A DNA stretch of 64,000 bases from Corydoras sp. C115 (GCA_019802505.1 JAFMOC010000002.1:5502501-5566500); one strand, 5' to 3'. Counted from the first letter of the stretch, positions 1-11,220 are shown. A program made the numbers and translations. The notes: generated by a model not told the origin, from the sequence alone.

Positions 1-226
1 TCTGGGTTCTCCGGTTTCTTCCCACAGTCCAAAAACATGGATCAAGTCAATTGAGTTCTCCAAATTGCCCCATATAGAGTGTGATTGAGTGTGTGCCCAG
101 CGATAGATTGGCGCCCTGTCCTGGGTGTATCTGCCCAGCGCCCAAGACATTCTCCCCTTGATGGGCATGGGGAACTCCACCGCGACCCTAATAGAGGATA
201 AAGCGGAAGATAATGAATGAATGAAT
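1..226 (+). mobile_element. tRNA-derived SINE copy (head cut by window edge)
   Basis: Body and tail of the main SINE family of this window: CTCCGGTTT box, 'ccaaaaacatggatcaagtc', the GTG-rich middle, the 'gcgccctgtcctgggtgtat' block and a (TGAA)n tail ending near 226. The tRNA-like head lies upstream of the window. The full structure is described at 10540-10901. Confidence 0.85.
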
Positions 227-430
227 GGTTTGTGTTGATCCTGTCCTACATCTGAATTTATCCGATTTCCTTCTACAAAATATAATATTTTTGTGAAAAC
301 TGGTGGATATGCACCAAATCGCTGAACGTATGTGGACATTTTTGTCATTTCTCATCTGGGCATCAGGAAGCCATTTTACATTAAATATGCAATGATTAGG
401 TTAATTATGGTTTTATGATTATGTTTACAT

Positions 431-1331
431 TAGGGGTGTAACAGTATGCTGAATTCTGCGTGAACCATTTGGTACGGGCATTACGGTTTGGTACGTGCTT
501 TCCCATGCAGAATACAGAGTGGAGACCTCAAAAATAGGCAGAAATAAAAATTAAGAGACAAACTTGACATCAGAGTGTGTAAAAAGCGGCGTTCTGTAAA
601 ATGATCTCCTCCCTTTGATTTTTACAGCCACTACATTTAAAGTATAATCAGCCAATCAGTAATAAAAAAATGCAGACTGAAGCAATTCAACAAAGACAGC
701 ATGTGCTATTTATGTCATTAATTAAAATTTTAATCTATAACAAAAAAAGGTGAACAGATTTTCAATGTTATTTTATTTTGTTTTGCTAATTCACCATTAC
801 CACAGAAACACAAAATAATGGAGCAAAACATGAGTAGTGAAGTTTCTTAACACTACTAGTGTGGTGATGTCTTGTACACAGCTGTAGTGGGCATGTTCCA
901 AATGCCATGGCGAATGTTCATAGCAAGGTTCGTAGCTTCTAGTCCCCATTTGGAACTCTCACTGTTTAAGGTAACAAAAAAGCCTGGTCTCATAAATGGT
1001 TGGTCTGTTAAAACTGGAATTAATTTAAGTGTCCAAAATGCTCTACTAAAGCATTAAAGCAAATAAAAGATATAATTAAGCGATTGCAATACAGTGAGGC
1101 TGAGGAAAGTGATCCGCTTATATGTATATGTATGAATATGCGTATACAGCATATATATATGCTTCACATGCTGAAGTGGAGGACTCTGGATTCAAGCATT
1201 TAATAAAAGTGCTAAACAATTAAAAAATTTGATGCTCTAGAATCCCCACCCACCACCGTATCGTATCGAAGTGTGAGGTCCATACCGTGGTGTGAACCGA
1301 ACCATGACATTTGTGTACCGTTACACCCCTA
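431..1331. mobile_element. hAT-like non-autonomous DNA transposon
   Basis: The element starts TAGGGGTGTAAC at 431 and ends with the inverted counterpart GTTACACCCCTA at 1331. It is flanked by an exact 8-bp duplication, GTTTACAT (423-430 and 1332-1339), the size typical of hAT elements. About 900 bp without a transposase frame, so it is a deletion derivative that would need a transposase in trans. 'GGTACG' and 'CGGTTTGGTACG' motifs follow the left end and similar ones precede the right end, extending the imperfect inverted repeat. Confidence 0.75.
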
Positions 1332-1339
1332 GTTTACAT

Positions 1340-2057
1340 CATCACCTATAACACTAAATTGCTTTTTACTTTAAATGAGATAAATACAAGTATAGGTCAC
1401 GGTTTTGAAGCATATAGCACTCTTACCACATATCAAAGAGTGTTCTGAAATATATCCTCAGACGCATTGTCTAGCCCTTAATCTTTTACATTTTTATTGT
1501 CTACAAAGGGCTCAGTTGATAAGTGAGTGACATTATATTTATGTACCTTATTCCTCAGTAGGAACAGGCCTTCCCCAAACTATTCTCACAAAGTTGAAAG
1601 GATCAGATGTCACCATCAACTGAGAATAGTAAAATTGTAAAACATAAACTTCAAATCTTCATGTCTATTGACAGAAGGTCTTCCTCCTTATTTCTCTTCT
1701 CTCCTGTACACTCTGTTCTTATTTCATTTTGTGATTAACTTTGTCTTTTTGTCAGTAATCTGTATTATAGTGAATGTACATAACCGCCTTTAGTAAAGAG
1801 TGATGTCTTAGAGATTGGTGTGAGACAGGTAAGCTATGATCACTCCTGCATTTGAATGCATGCTGGTAATGACATTTTTAATTTCACGGAGGACAAATGA
1901 TGAATAATAAAGGCATGCTGCATGTGATTTTATTCATCTTTACAGTACATCATTTTCTTTTTTTTCCTTTCTTGCCCCTTATTTAGACCATTGTAACACT
2001 GGCTACCATTGTCTCTGGTTATTGATTGTTTAGACTCACCTTGTTCCTTATTTTTAG
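1340..2057. other. Presumed last intron of the palmitoyltransferase gene; no exon recognised
   Basis: AT-rich sequence before the splice acceptor at 2056-2057. No conserved coding block seen. About 1555-1640 ('ggccttccccaaactattct') resembles a piece of a common fish Tc1-like repeat, but too weakly to call. Confidence 0.4.
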
Positions 2058-2312
2058 GGGATTGAAAGACTGAAAAGAGAATCTCCAAAATGGGAAAAGA
2101 TCTCCTGCTGGGAGGCTATGAAGTCAGCCTTTGGGGGACCCCTTTCTCTTACCTGGTTCAACCCCTTCTCTGAGCTCTCCTGCAAACCTGGTGACTCGTC
2201 ATACATCTCAGAAGCTCCTCAAGGAGAAATCATCCAGGAAGACATTATTGAGATTCCTCTTCAACAAAACCAGGAACAAGAGCCCAATATGTCCAGTGAT
2301 CATTTCTCATAA
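2058..2312 (+). CDS. DHHC palmitoyltransferase, ZDHHC3/7-like, last coding exon (partial)
   Basis: DHHC enzymes transfer palmitate to cysteines of proteins at the Golgi and other membranes. This is only the C-terminal cytosolic end: acceptor 'tttttag' at 2051-2057, then 84 codons from GGG at 2058 to TAA at 2310-2312. The exon starts GIERLKRESPKWEKISCWEA and continues MKSAFGGPLSLTWFNPF. That pattern (GIExLK, W, W, MKxxFG, P-SL-W-NPF) is the segment after the last membrane helix in the ZDHHC3/ZDHHC7 branch. The DHHC core and membrane helices must lie upstream of the window. The tail after NPF is unlike the human proteins I remember: about 47 residues, rich in E, Q, I and S, ending MSSDHFS. AATAAA at 2513-2518 is a candidate poly(A) signal. 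ZDHHC3 versus ZDHHC7 cannot be decided. Confidence 0.72.
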   Translation, partial: GIERLKRESPKWEKISCWEAMKSAFGGPLSLTWFNPFSELSCKPGDSSYISEAPQGEIIQEDIIEIPLQQNQEQEPNMSSDHFS

Positions 2313-2512
2313 AAAAGGAACACTGAATATGCTTAAAGATATAATGTAGCTTTTTCTTTATGTTGTAAACATTTATTTATTTTCTAATTAACTTTTTTCC
2401 CACTTATCTATCAGACTTGTCTATCAGAGAACAAACACACTTTCACACGTAGGAGTAATTTAGTTAGGAAAGCATACATCTTTGTTAGAATTTGAAAAAG
2501 ATCAAAGAGGAG

Positions 2513-2518
2513 AATAAA
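2513..2518 (+). terminator. Candidate poly(A) signal AATAAA of the palmitoyltransferase gene
   Basis: Exact AATAAA 201 bp after the stop codon, same strand. No cleavage data, so this is positional inference only. Confidence 0.4.
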
Positions 2519-3369
2519 GGGGGAAATCTGCAGAGATGGAGAAGGACAGCAGTTTAATTTTAAGTGGTGTGTCCACAAGTCGTGGCAAAATGTTGGGTGT
2601 TATTCAAGTATCCTCCTGTCTATGACCAAAAAATGCACATAATGTAAAATTATAAATTCTGAACCCAGGTATTCAGAAGTTACACTTAATCATTAAAAAT
2701 AGTATTTAATAATAAAAAATATATATTAGTCATATGTTACATTAAACTCATTAAATACAGGTTTATTTGTGTATAATTTATTGTAAATAACCGTAATACA
2801 ATTTTTAATATGCAAATTAATGCAAATGGTGGTTAAGACTATGACTGGCTGAATGCATCAACGGATTAAATGCATAACACTAATTAGTCATTCCAGTTCC
2901 TCAGATTTACTTGAAACATTTTTCGCATACTTTTGGTATTCTTGGTATTCTTAAGTGCCTTTAAAGTGTTTTTTTTTTATTATTCAAGTTAGAATACATA
3001 AACAGGACAACATGACAAGAGGCTGTTGGTTCAACTTTAGATGACATATTTAAGGACCTGCATCTTCACTGTATTTGAGGAGGGAATACGTTTTCACCTT
3101 TGTAAAATATAGTCTAATGTAAATGTCCTCATAAGTATGAACTTCTGAGCTCATATACCTTCCACATATATTTCTGTAAAGGCTTAATTATATAAACAGT
3201 ATAACAAAGTGCTTTATAACAACATTGACTCAGGCTTTTAAAATACAGTTTTTATATTTGAAATGTTTCAGATGTTTTGTGAAAAACACAAAATTAATGT
3301 AAATAAAATCATTTCAAAAAGTTTAAATGAACACATTTTGTTTTTTTAATCTCATCTTGGCAAATACAC

Positions 3370-3478
3370 CCATTATAGGTGCAATTTAAAGTAGCCAATT
3401 CCCCTTAAATCCATGGATTGTGGGAGTTAAATATGAAGAAAACACACAATCAAGCGGAGAACCACCGTGCTGCCCTAT
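3370..3478 (-). mobile_element. Degraded SINE copy
   Basis: Diverged minus-strand copy. 'gcaatttaaagtagccaatt', 'tggattgtgggag' and 'accaccgtgctgccct' correspond to the middle, the CCCACAGTCC box and the tRNA-like head of the main family. Clearly older than the copies with intact target-site duplications. Confidence 0.5.
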
Positions 3479-3788
3479 TTTCTAAATCTACACATTTTTT
3501 TTCTTAAACAGTAAAATGTTTTCAAATTTAAGCATGTAGAAATATTTCTAATTTGCACTTGAAGCTGAAATGCTCCAATAATCCATGCGCATGCATCTAA
3601 AATTATATTGTCACAATATTCCTATGACTATTTTATGGTGTAATTAAATGCAGCTGATGTTTGTTTTAAATCAGTTGACATCAGTTTCTTTAACACTACT
3701 GCACAACACAGATGTGCCACAACCTTATCAGCTAAACCTTTCTGTAGGTCTGCTGCCATATTCTGACTAAAACATATTTTCTTTGTGT

Positions 3789-3791
<3 letters not shown>

Positions 3792-3841
<50 letters not shown>
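3792..3841. repeat. (TG)n microsatellite
   Basis: About 25 TG units, nearly perfect. It creates a spurious His-Thr open frame on the minus strand. Confidence 0.95.
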
Positions 3842-3845
<4 letters not shown>

Positions 3846-4304
3846 GGCTTTGTAGCATTTTAGACTGTAGTAACTGTAAGCTAAAAGACTTCATAACTTT
3901 CTCAGCATTTTAACAACTTAATCAAAACATTGTTAAAGGACACAGCGTTTTAAAACCCAAACAGCACTGCTGTGTCTGATACTTATACCAGGGCTGACAT
4001 TTAGACAACAGAGAGAGGGGGACGAACAAAATATGCATAAATACAGATGGTCTTGTCAAATGTAAAACTACAAAGTGAATCTATACTTTAAGTGAAACTG
4101 ATCAAATAAATAAGGTAGACTCAACGATAAGTACCTAATACAGTGACCGGTGCGTTTGTAAAGTTGTAGACAGCGCCGTCTGCCGGATCCACGACAGTAT
4201 TGTTTAAAAGCTAAATACATTCGCTACAGGTTTAAAAAATAAAGATAAGGATTAATGTTCCATGGCTAAATGGTTACGTTCGAAATCTGATTTGTGCGTT
4301 GTTT

Positions 4305-4357
4305 CCATATTCTCCCCGTGTCCACGTGGGATTTCGCCGGGTTCTTCGGTTCTGTCA
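4305..4357 (+). mobile_element. SINE fragment
   Basis: 'ttctccccgtgtccacgtgg' followed by 'cgccgggttcttcggttctg' matches about 50 bp of the SINE body. No tail or target-site duplication seen. Confidence 0.5.
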
Positions 4358-5040
4358 CTCTTCACGGCCTACAGCGAGGACAGCACAGCGAACTGGCTGT
4401 TCCTTTACATTTACCACAATTTGACGGTGAAGTAATCTGAGATTGCTGAGGTAGGACCATCAAGAGAACCGTAGTGCAGCGAGATAGACAGGCTAAAGGC
4501 CTAGAAAGACATTCAAGAAACACCATGGACAGCTTAAGTCACCGAAGGTGTTGTTTACAAAGACATTTGGAACAAACGTGTGAGTTGACAAGCAGTGGCA
4601 CACTCTACAGAATGCCTAAAATGTATTCCTTGTTGCCCAAAAAATGCTGACGATGCTATAAGAGAAGCAAATCACACAACAAAAAGAGACAAGAAATTGT
4701 TAAGATGCATGACATTGTGAAAGGAACTATGAAAACACAGCATGTACGAGGAGGCAATTAAAAAACGCACATATACCTCCTGTACGTATACGGGATGGAT
4801 CCAGTGCCACATCACTGCTGCATGTCATTCATGTTTGGGGTAACTATCATATTTTGGGGTAACGAGGATGTTGAAGTGCCTTTCCCTAGTGTATTTCACT
4901 GGTATGCCCTTTTGTGCAATCCTATCACTTTACCACCTGATGTCACTTAAGTACAAAATACTTAAATACAATGTCAAATTAATTGTCCTTCAAGGTTAAG
5001 TTACATGTACTTTTTTTCCTACATTTTTCTAAGGAGTTTA

Positions 5041-5315
5041 TTTTTAATTTATTCATTATCTTCCGCTTTATCCTCTATTAGGGTCGGGGGGGGGGGGGGG
5101 TTCCCCATGCCCATCCAGGGGAGAATGTCTCGGGCGCTGGGCAGATACACCCAGGACAGGGCACCAATCTATCGCTAGGCCCACTCACTCACAGACACAC
5201 TGTGAGTAATGAGAAACATGGGGCAATTTGGAGAAATCAATTGACTTGATCCATGTTTTTGGACTATGGGAGGAAACCGGATAACCCGGAAACCCACGCG
5301 GTCACGGGGAGAACA
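5041..5315 (-). mobile_element. SINE copy lacking its tRNA-like head (left member of a tandem pair)
   Basis: Runs from the tail ('ttcattatcttccgc', on + strand) to the GAGAACAT box and lacks about 80 bp of head, i.e. 5'-truncated. A poly(G) run at 5086-5100 replaces the usual CGCGGTGGGG. Flanked on both sides by TCTAAGGAGTTTA (5028-5040 and 5316-5328). Confidence 0.85.
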
Positions 5316-5328
5316 TCTAAGGAGTTTA

Positions 5329-5688
5329 TCCATCCATCCATTATCTTCCGCTTTATCCTACATTAGGGCCGCGGGGGGGTTCCCCATGCCCATCCAGGGG
5401 AGAACGTTTTGGGCGCTGGGTAGATACACCCAGGACAGGGCGACAATCAATCGCTGGGCACACACTCACTCACACAGACATATACACACTCTATATGGGG
5501 CAATTTGGAGAACTCAATTGACTTTGTCCATGTTTTTGGACTGTGGGAGGAAACCGGAGAACCCGGAGGAAACCCACGCGGACACGGGGAGAACATGGAA
5601 TCTCCACCCGGATGGGGATTCAACCCGGGAATCCCTATCCCTAGCGCTGAGAGGCAAACGAGCTAACCACTAAGCCACCGTGCCGCCC
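5329..5688 (-). mobile_element. Full-length SINE copy (right member of a tandem pair)
   Basis: Complete copy from a (CCAT)n tail, i.e. (TGGA)n, to the GGGCGGCACGGTGGCTTAGTGG head. The right flank at 5689-5701 is a third copy of TCTAAGGAGTTTA. Reading it as a 135-codon protein is an artefact. Confidence 0.9.
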
Positions 5689-5701
5689 TCTAAGGAGTTT
5701 A

Positions 5702-7340
5702 GTCATTTGAAAATTCCTGTATAATTTTTTTTTTTTTTTTTACTTATACTTTTTTTTTGTCAGATTTGCTTTGCTACAACTTTTTGAATGACAATTCTGA
5801 ATTGCATTTTTAATATATAATGTCAGCCATTTGTAGTGTTCTTCACATCTTTAACAGCAATTCTGTTAAAATAATGCAGATAAAAAGCAATAAGCCATAA
5901 ATAGAGAACAAATTATGTATAGATCTATCTAAAGGGTAAGGGTTTAATCTATTAAAGTAGCAGTTTTTTAAATTAAAAATTATTTAACCTCTTCCTTTTC
6001 TGCATGATTTGGTCCATTTCTGGCATGCATAATTCAGTAAAGTGGGGGAGGAGTTGAATAGCCCTGATATGCTACTGATGTATTAAATTCTTGTGGAAAG
6101 ATTTTCTGAGAAGTGGAAGCTGGTATAAAGTGGGAAATCAACTTGGAATGAGATATCACAAAAGCTTTTGTAGGTGTTAAGTGGATATTGGCTTCATTAT
6201 TACACAACTTTGTATTACAAAAAGTTCACTTACAAGATGGTTGGTATTTACAATGCATAAAATGTAAGTTATGTTAAAAAAAAATCTGATGACGCCCATA
6301 ATCACAGACCCCAAATCTTTATTTACCAATTCACACACTGAAATGGGGTTAACACAGTAGAAGATGTAGGCAGGCATAATCAAAGTGGAAACTTTTGAAT
6401 AAAAAAAAAAATCATTCAATGCATATTTCCATTTTGCAATTCACTTTCAAAGACTACGGTCACAAAAGTTTTGCCATTGTAACATGAACCCACCCACAAA
6501 CCAACACACACACAGATATACCCATTCAGATTCACACAAACATGAGTAACTCCACAAAGTCTGAAGTTAGGAAGATGATACATTCAACTGGCAAAAACTT
6601 TAGAGCAGAGCAGATGTCTGAATGATTACGACAATTAAAGAGAAATAGAGGCTGTGTTCTGTAAGTGACAGTACTGAAAATGTCTTGAGTTCTGAGAAGG
6701 ACATTCACTGTCCACCTTGCTTGAATAGAGATTTTGCATTATGGGGAAGTGACCGAGCATGGGTCCAAATAAGAAAGGGACATAAACATGCTGGTAATTA
6801 TAGATTTGAAATCGGTGAGAGACTGAACATTCTGTGCGTAATAATAAGCAGTTGGCACACTAGTGAGGATGTAATGCTCATAAGAAACTGTGGAAGGCCA
6901 GAATATTAAGCATGAACATGCTTGACTGATGCAATATACAGAAGTTGATTGTGTGTTGATTATACTTTACTCTACCTTATTTGGACTGAAATTTAACTTC
7001 TTGGCCTAAGCAGCGGGGACTCTTGTAAACCTGAAATTGCATTTCGCCATAAAACAGATCTTCATTTAACACTGCTTATGTAAACAGTGTGCTAAAAATA
7101 CATAAACTCAACATAAAAATCAAAATTGGAATAAATAGTGAATTATGTTATATGGGTTAATTGATAGACAGATATAAAAGGATGTATTTACAAAAGAAAT
7201 CTGTGATGTGTGTGGAACCAGGAAAGACCATTTAAATCGTAAAAGGAATTGTTACTTGCTAGATGTTACTGTGTGTATGTGTGCATATGTGTGTGAGGAG
7301 AAGTGGACTGATGAATGGAGTAAAGAAAAGCAATATGCCT
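5702..7340. other. Region 3' of stathmin-2, probably partly its 3' UTR
   Basis: No coding exon on either strand. It follows the stathmin-2 stop codon on the minus strand, so some of it is presumably 3' UTR. Minus-strand AATAAA occurs at 6318-6323, but nothing shows it is used. The rest is AT-rich single-copy-looking DNA. Confidence 0.4.
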
Positions 7341-10045
7341 TCATGCTGTGATTTCTTCTTTCAGCTCCTTGTTCCTACGGACCTCAGCAGCGTGTATCTC
7401 CTAGTAAGGCACAAAGAAAAGGGATGTTTGTAATGGCAGTACAAATCTCGACAAAATATTGGACCTGGAAGCCATCGGGTTACAACCCTGATCCCCTACT
7501 TCAGGCTGACCTTCTCATGCAAACGATCCATCATGGCTGCTAGGTGAGCCCTGCGATTTTCTGAGATCTGTTCCATCTTAAAAATAAGCTTTTCCTCTGC
7601 CATCCTGCTAAAGTTGTTGTTCTCTTCCATGGCTTTGTTGAACACATCCCGCTCGTGTACTCGTTTATCAGCCAAAGATTTCAGCACCTGTGCCTCCTGG
7701 GACTGTATAACATAATCAGGATAGAATAGCAGGGTTATTTACACAGACTAAAAAAGTTTTTTTTCACAAAGTGTAAGATTTTTTTAAGCAGTCAAAAGCC
7801 AAAATCGAGCAAAAAAAAAACTAAACGAATGGGTGCTAATGATTGCCAAATCAATAACGTTCACCTTTCTACGGTCTTCAGCAGCCTCCAGTTTCTTCTG
7901 GATGTCCTCCAGAGAGATGTCCCTCTTTTTGGGTGGGGACGTGATGCTGTGTGCCACATCTGACACTGGAGAGGGTGGTTTTAGAATCACCTCAAAAGCC
8001 TGGCCCGAAGCTCTTTTATTTATAGGCTTTACCTCCATGACTGCAAGATATTTACTGGTTACAAAAAAACACAAGGGTATACAGAAAACAATGGCAAACT
8101 ATTTAAATGAATTCACTTACATTCAGACTTGGAGTCCAGGTTTTTCTGTAGCCTCGGGTTAAAACAGGAGCATATGAGTGAGAACACTGACAGCTCCTTC
8201 ATCTTCTCTTTGTAGGCTGTGTGAAAACAATATTGTCTGCCTATTAACCGTAATCATGATCATTTAAGTGGAAACTAAACACACATTTAAAGCAAATGAG
8301 TGTATAATGCATATATTGTAAATTGAATTTAAAAAGCTTTTAATGAATTAAAGATTTTAAATGAATAATATTGTTTCAGTCTAAATAATCATAAAGCTGT
8401 TTAGCATCCCTAAATATTACCCACTGAAAACATCTCACATAAATTACATTAGTTAAACAAAAGAATTCACATCGAAGGTGAATGTTCTTAGTTTGCTAAT
8501 TGCTAATTTATAGGACCTTTTAAAAGTGTCAAAGCAAAACACTGCTACACAACAGAATGTGAACCATTCTGATGAGCTCAGGGTCTCATAAAATATGCAG
8601 ACGAGACAAATGATGTTGGTCATTTCCTGTCTTCTAAAGAGTTTTACAGACTGCCCATACATCCTCCAAATTACATTATCCAAGAAAAGAATCAAGATCC
8701 AACATTGTAATTGATGAGATGACTGTCTTAAATAGGGGTTATATATATTTATTGATTTAAGATCAGCCATCTGTTTCTTAATACTCTGCTAACTCTTATT
8801 CTTGACTCAAAGAAGCTCACAAAACACCAGAATCTCAGTTCTATACACCAGAACAGCCCCCATGTGCATTGTTCCACTGGTGCAGGGCTGGCTGGCCTCC
8901 CAATTCACTGACTACTTGGCCTCATACTCCTTAGCAATTTTCCTTAATACCCAATACACCCATTTCTGATACACAGTTATATAAAAAACATAAATCCTAC
9001 CTGTAATGCTAGCCAGATCAGTGATTTTAAATGAGCCCATTTGGGTATCTATAACCAACACCGGATCTTATGTGAAGCTCAATTTAATTTTAGCAGTGTA
9101 TTAGGGTTCGAGGCTGTACTGCTAGGGTCATAAAACAGTCACACCCATTTAAACTAAAGCACTAAAAGCTCTGGCAATTTTAATTTTTTTAGAAATAGTG
9201 GCAAATAAATTTGTTTGTAAATTATTGAATAATCAACAATAAAGGCCCTTTATCCAGAGAACATAAAACCATTCCTACATGCAATGCTGTGTTGTACGCC
9301 ATAAATATAGATCCACGTTAGCGTTATCATTTAAAACCTATTTTTCAGACGCGAGGTTTTAACAAAGTATACAATTTCCCCTTGATCTGTTTACTGTTAA
9401 AGTGTTAAAGCCATAAAGCGGCTGAAGGCCATCGTACATGCACAATGCCCGTCGGGTGCAGAGGCGCGCCCATTTCTTCACAAGTGCGGCGCAAGTAAAT
9501 AAAAGCATCAGATTCATTTGAAAAGCTTTTAAAGATGTGAGACAAATCACACGGTACGACATTGAAACACAGCCTTGTGCTATTTCTCGTAGGCTTTAAG
9601 GCTGAAAAAGATGCCGTGGAGCTTGGGTGGGGTCCTTCTGCATTATGCTGTGAAGAACCAGGAGCAGATGCGCCATTCTAACAGCATCGATCAGCACAAA
9701 TTGGAAAATCGACTTCTGAAATGATGTCTGTTTCTTTACATTCGATTTGCAAATCCATGGCTTTCGAAAGCAAATTCGCGTTTTAAAATCACGCAGAAAC
9801 CCACAAACGCAAACCAGCCTTAAAGTCAGTAATTCAGGTGGAAAGTCGGCTACAAAAAAACTACATCGGCTTAACGTGTATTAAAGACACGATCTGTCTA
9901 TTTGTTTTGAAACGCCGGCGTTTTAAAACGTGTTTAAAAGGCGTTCGTGTGCCTTAACCAGACATGATCTGTAAAAGGACTGACGACTATACTGCAGAAT
10001 ATGATGCAGGGCTGAATGCGCCTTACCGACAGCGATTTTCTCCAT
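7341..10045 (-). CDS. stmn2: Stathmin-2 (SCG10-like), complete, five coding exons
   Basis: Stathmin-2 is a neuronal protein that binds tubulin dimers and promotes microtubule turnover in growth cones. Coding exons in order: 10027-10045, 8121-8216, 7865-8040, 7511-7702, 7341-7400; all introns GT-AG, phases fit, 180 aa as usual for the family. Exon 1 encodes MEKIAV. Exon 2 gives AYKEKMKELSVFSLICSCF, the membrane-targeting N-terminus with the two cysteines that are palmitoylated. Exon 3 has MEVKPINKRASGQAFEVILK, PPSPVSD and KKLEAAEDRRK (start of the stathmin domain). Exon 4 is the tubulin-binding helix (64 codons, MEENNNFSRMAEEKL). Exon 5 ends HAAEVRRNKELKEEITA-stop. KRASGQAF plus PPSP favours stathmin-2 over -3 or -4; which fish duplicate (a or b) is unknown. 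The linker NPRLQKNLDSKSEF is divergent. Confidence 0.93.
8217..10026 (-). other. Intron 1 of stathmin-2
   Basis: 1.8 kb between donor GTAAGG (minus strand, just below 10027) and the acceptor above 8216. It is AT-rich for 1 kb, then more balanced from 9300 to 10020. No repeat copy of the main families, no other exon recognised. Confidence 0.6.
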
Positions 10046-10240
10046 TGTCGTCGTTTAGCTGATGCTTCCAAAGATGCGCACGGTGTTGAGGGTTGTGTCA
10101 GTGGCTTTGGGAGAGATGCTTAAGGCACTGACTCACATGAGCACAATGCAATGAGAGAGAGAGAGAGAGGGAGAGGGAGGAGAGAGGGAGAATACTGGGA
10201 GCGGCAGCTGAATTATCACTCGCTCTGCACAAAGGAGATT
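10046..10240 (-). promoter_or_regulatory. Presumed 5' UTR and core promoter of stathmin-2
   Basis: Lies directly upstream of the initiator ATG. Contains a purine-rich (GA)n tract at 10153-10200 on the + strand (CT-rich on the gene strand). No clear TATA box. The transcription start is not visible from sequence. Confidence 0.45.
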
Positions 10241-10539
10241 GGATATCACTTTAGGTATAAAAAAAAAAAGTAAATAATATCCTCATATATCATCAACTAT
10301 TTCATACCAAAAACCTGCATCCATGGTCCATTACATGTTTTATAGCCAAGGAAATGAATCACATTGGCACAAGAAACTGCTTTGCCATCTGTGAGAATTT
10401 CCAGCATTTCTTTTACAATTTTAGTTTCAATCAAAGTTTTTTTTTTAGGTACACTTTTCTTATTTCCACTACTTACTATATAAAATACTCCATTTGCTTA
10501 TCTACATAATTTGTATTTCCCCCTTACTGTTATTAAATG

Positions 10540-10901
10540 AGGGCGGCACGGTGGCTTAGTGGTTAGCACGTTCGCCTCTCAGCGCTAGGGATTCCCGGTT
10601 CGAATCCCCATCTGGGTGGAGTTTCCATGTTCTCCCCGTGTCTGCGTGGGTTTCCTCCGGGTTCTCCGGTTTCCTCCCACAGTCCAAAAACATGGATCAA
10701 GTCAATTGAATTCTCAAAATTGCCCCATATAGAGTGTGTGTGTGTGTGTGTGAGTGAGTGTGTGCCCAGTGATGGATTGGCGCCCTGTCCTGGGGCTATC
10801 TGCCCAGCGCCCGAGACGTTCTCCCCTGGATGGGCATGGGGAATCCCACAGAATCCCACAACCCTAATAGAGGATAAAGCGGGAGATAATGAATGAATGA
10901 A
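10540..10901 (+). mobile_element. Full-length tRNA-derived SINE, reference copy
   Basis: Best copy for describing the family. The head matches pol III internal promoters: A box TGGCTTAGTGG at 10552-10562 and B box GGTTCGAATCC at 10597-10607, both consensus matches 34 bp apart. Then a conserved body (GTCTGCGTGGGTTTCCTCCG, CCCACAGTCC, a GT-rich spacer, GCGCCCTGTCCTGG) and a (TGAA)n tail. Exact 12-bp target-site duplication TGTTATTAAATG at 10528-10539 and 10902-10913. The tRNA-like head, tail repeat and duplication together fit LINE-driven retroposition of a pol III transcript. It belongs to a fish-wide group of 'GGCGGCACGGTGG' repeats; I do not assign a database name. Confidence 0.92.
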
Positions 10902-11029
10902 TGTTATTAAATGGTTAAGATCCCCACATAACCATGACAGATCAGGTATTATTTGGGAGACATTGACATGGTGGTGGTCCACGCTTCAGAAGTAAAATCA
11001 GTGATTAATTTGTTACTGTGCAATTTGTG

Positions 11030-11220
11030 TCACACTTTATTAGTCAGTGCTCAGGGGATTCTGCCCAAAGAATGCTGGTGAATAAATCAAAAACGTCCAG
11101 CAGCAGTGCTGTGTCTGATCCATTCATACCAGAGCAACTTACAACACACCAAAACGTACAGATCACTGCTTAGAATTATCAATCACCCAAATAATCCCTG
11201 ATCTTTAATGGCTATCTTGA
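11030..11220. mobile_element. Fragment of an old palindromic repeat family
   Basis: 'cagcagtgctgtgtctgatc' at 11100-11119 with 'cataccag' and 'aataatccctgatcttta' after it. The same blocks recur near 3960, 18485-18700, 22590-23045, 29210-29340 and 57050-57410. Looks like a degraded foldback or MITE-type element. Confidence 0.45.

Larger units (their letters stand above)
2519..5027. other. Intergenic AT-rich DNA with old repeat fragments
   Basis: No gene recognised. It holds a degraded SINE (3370-3478, -), a (TG)n microsatellite (3792-3841), an old inverted-repeat element fragment near 3945-3990 ('cagcactgctgtgtctgat') and a SINE scrap at 4305-4357. The more GC-rich block 4290-4640 has no convincing exon on either strand. 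Confidence 0.5.

Noticed and set aside
3628..3894. 88-codon minus-strand frame with a His-Thr run
   Set aside because: The repeat is the translated (TG)n microsatellite; no conserved sequence around it.
4290..4640. GC-richer block suspected to be an exon or promoter
   Set aside because: Only a SINE scrap at 4305-4357 is recognisable; the short open piece after it has no family resemblance.
5266..5673. 135-codon frame and many similar frames (10563-10982, 49408-49857, 53834-54127)
   Set aside because: All lie inside SINE copies and recur only because the SINE recurs; not genes.
10552..10607. Possible tRNA gene (A box and B box)
   Set aside because: The head is part of a dispersed SINE; no clean cloverleaf acceptor stem was found and the sequence continues into SINE body.
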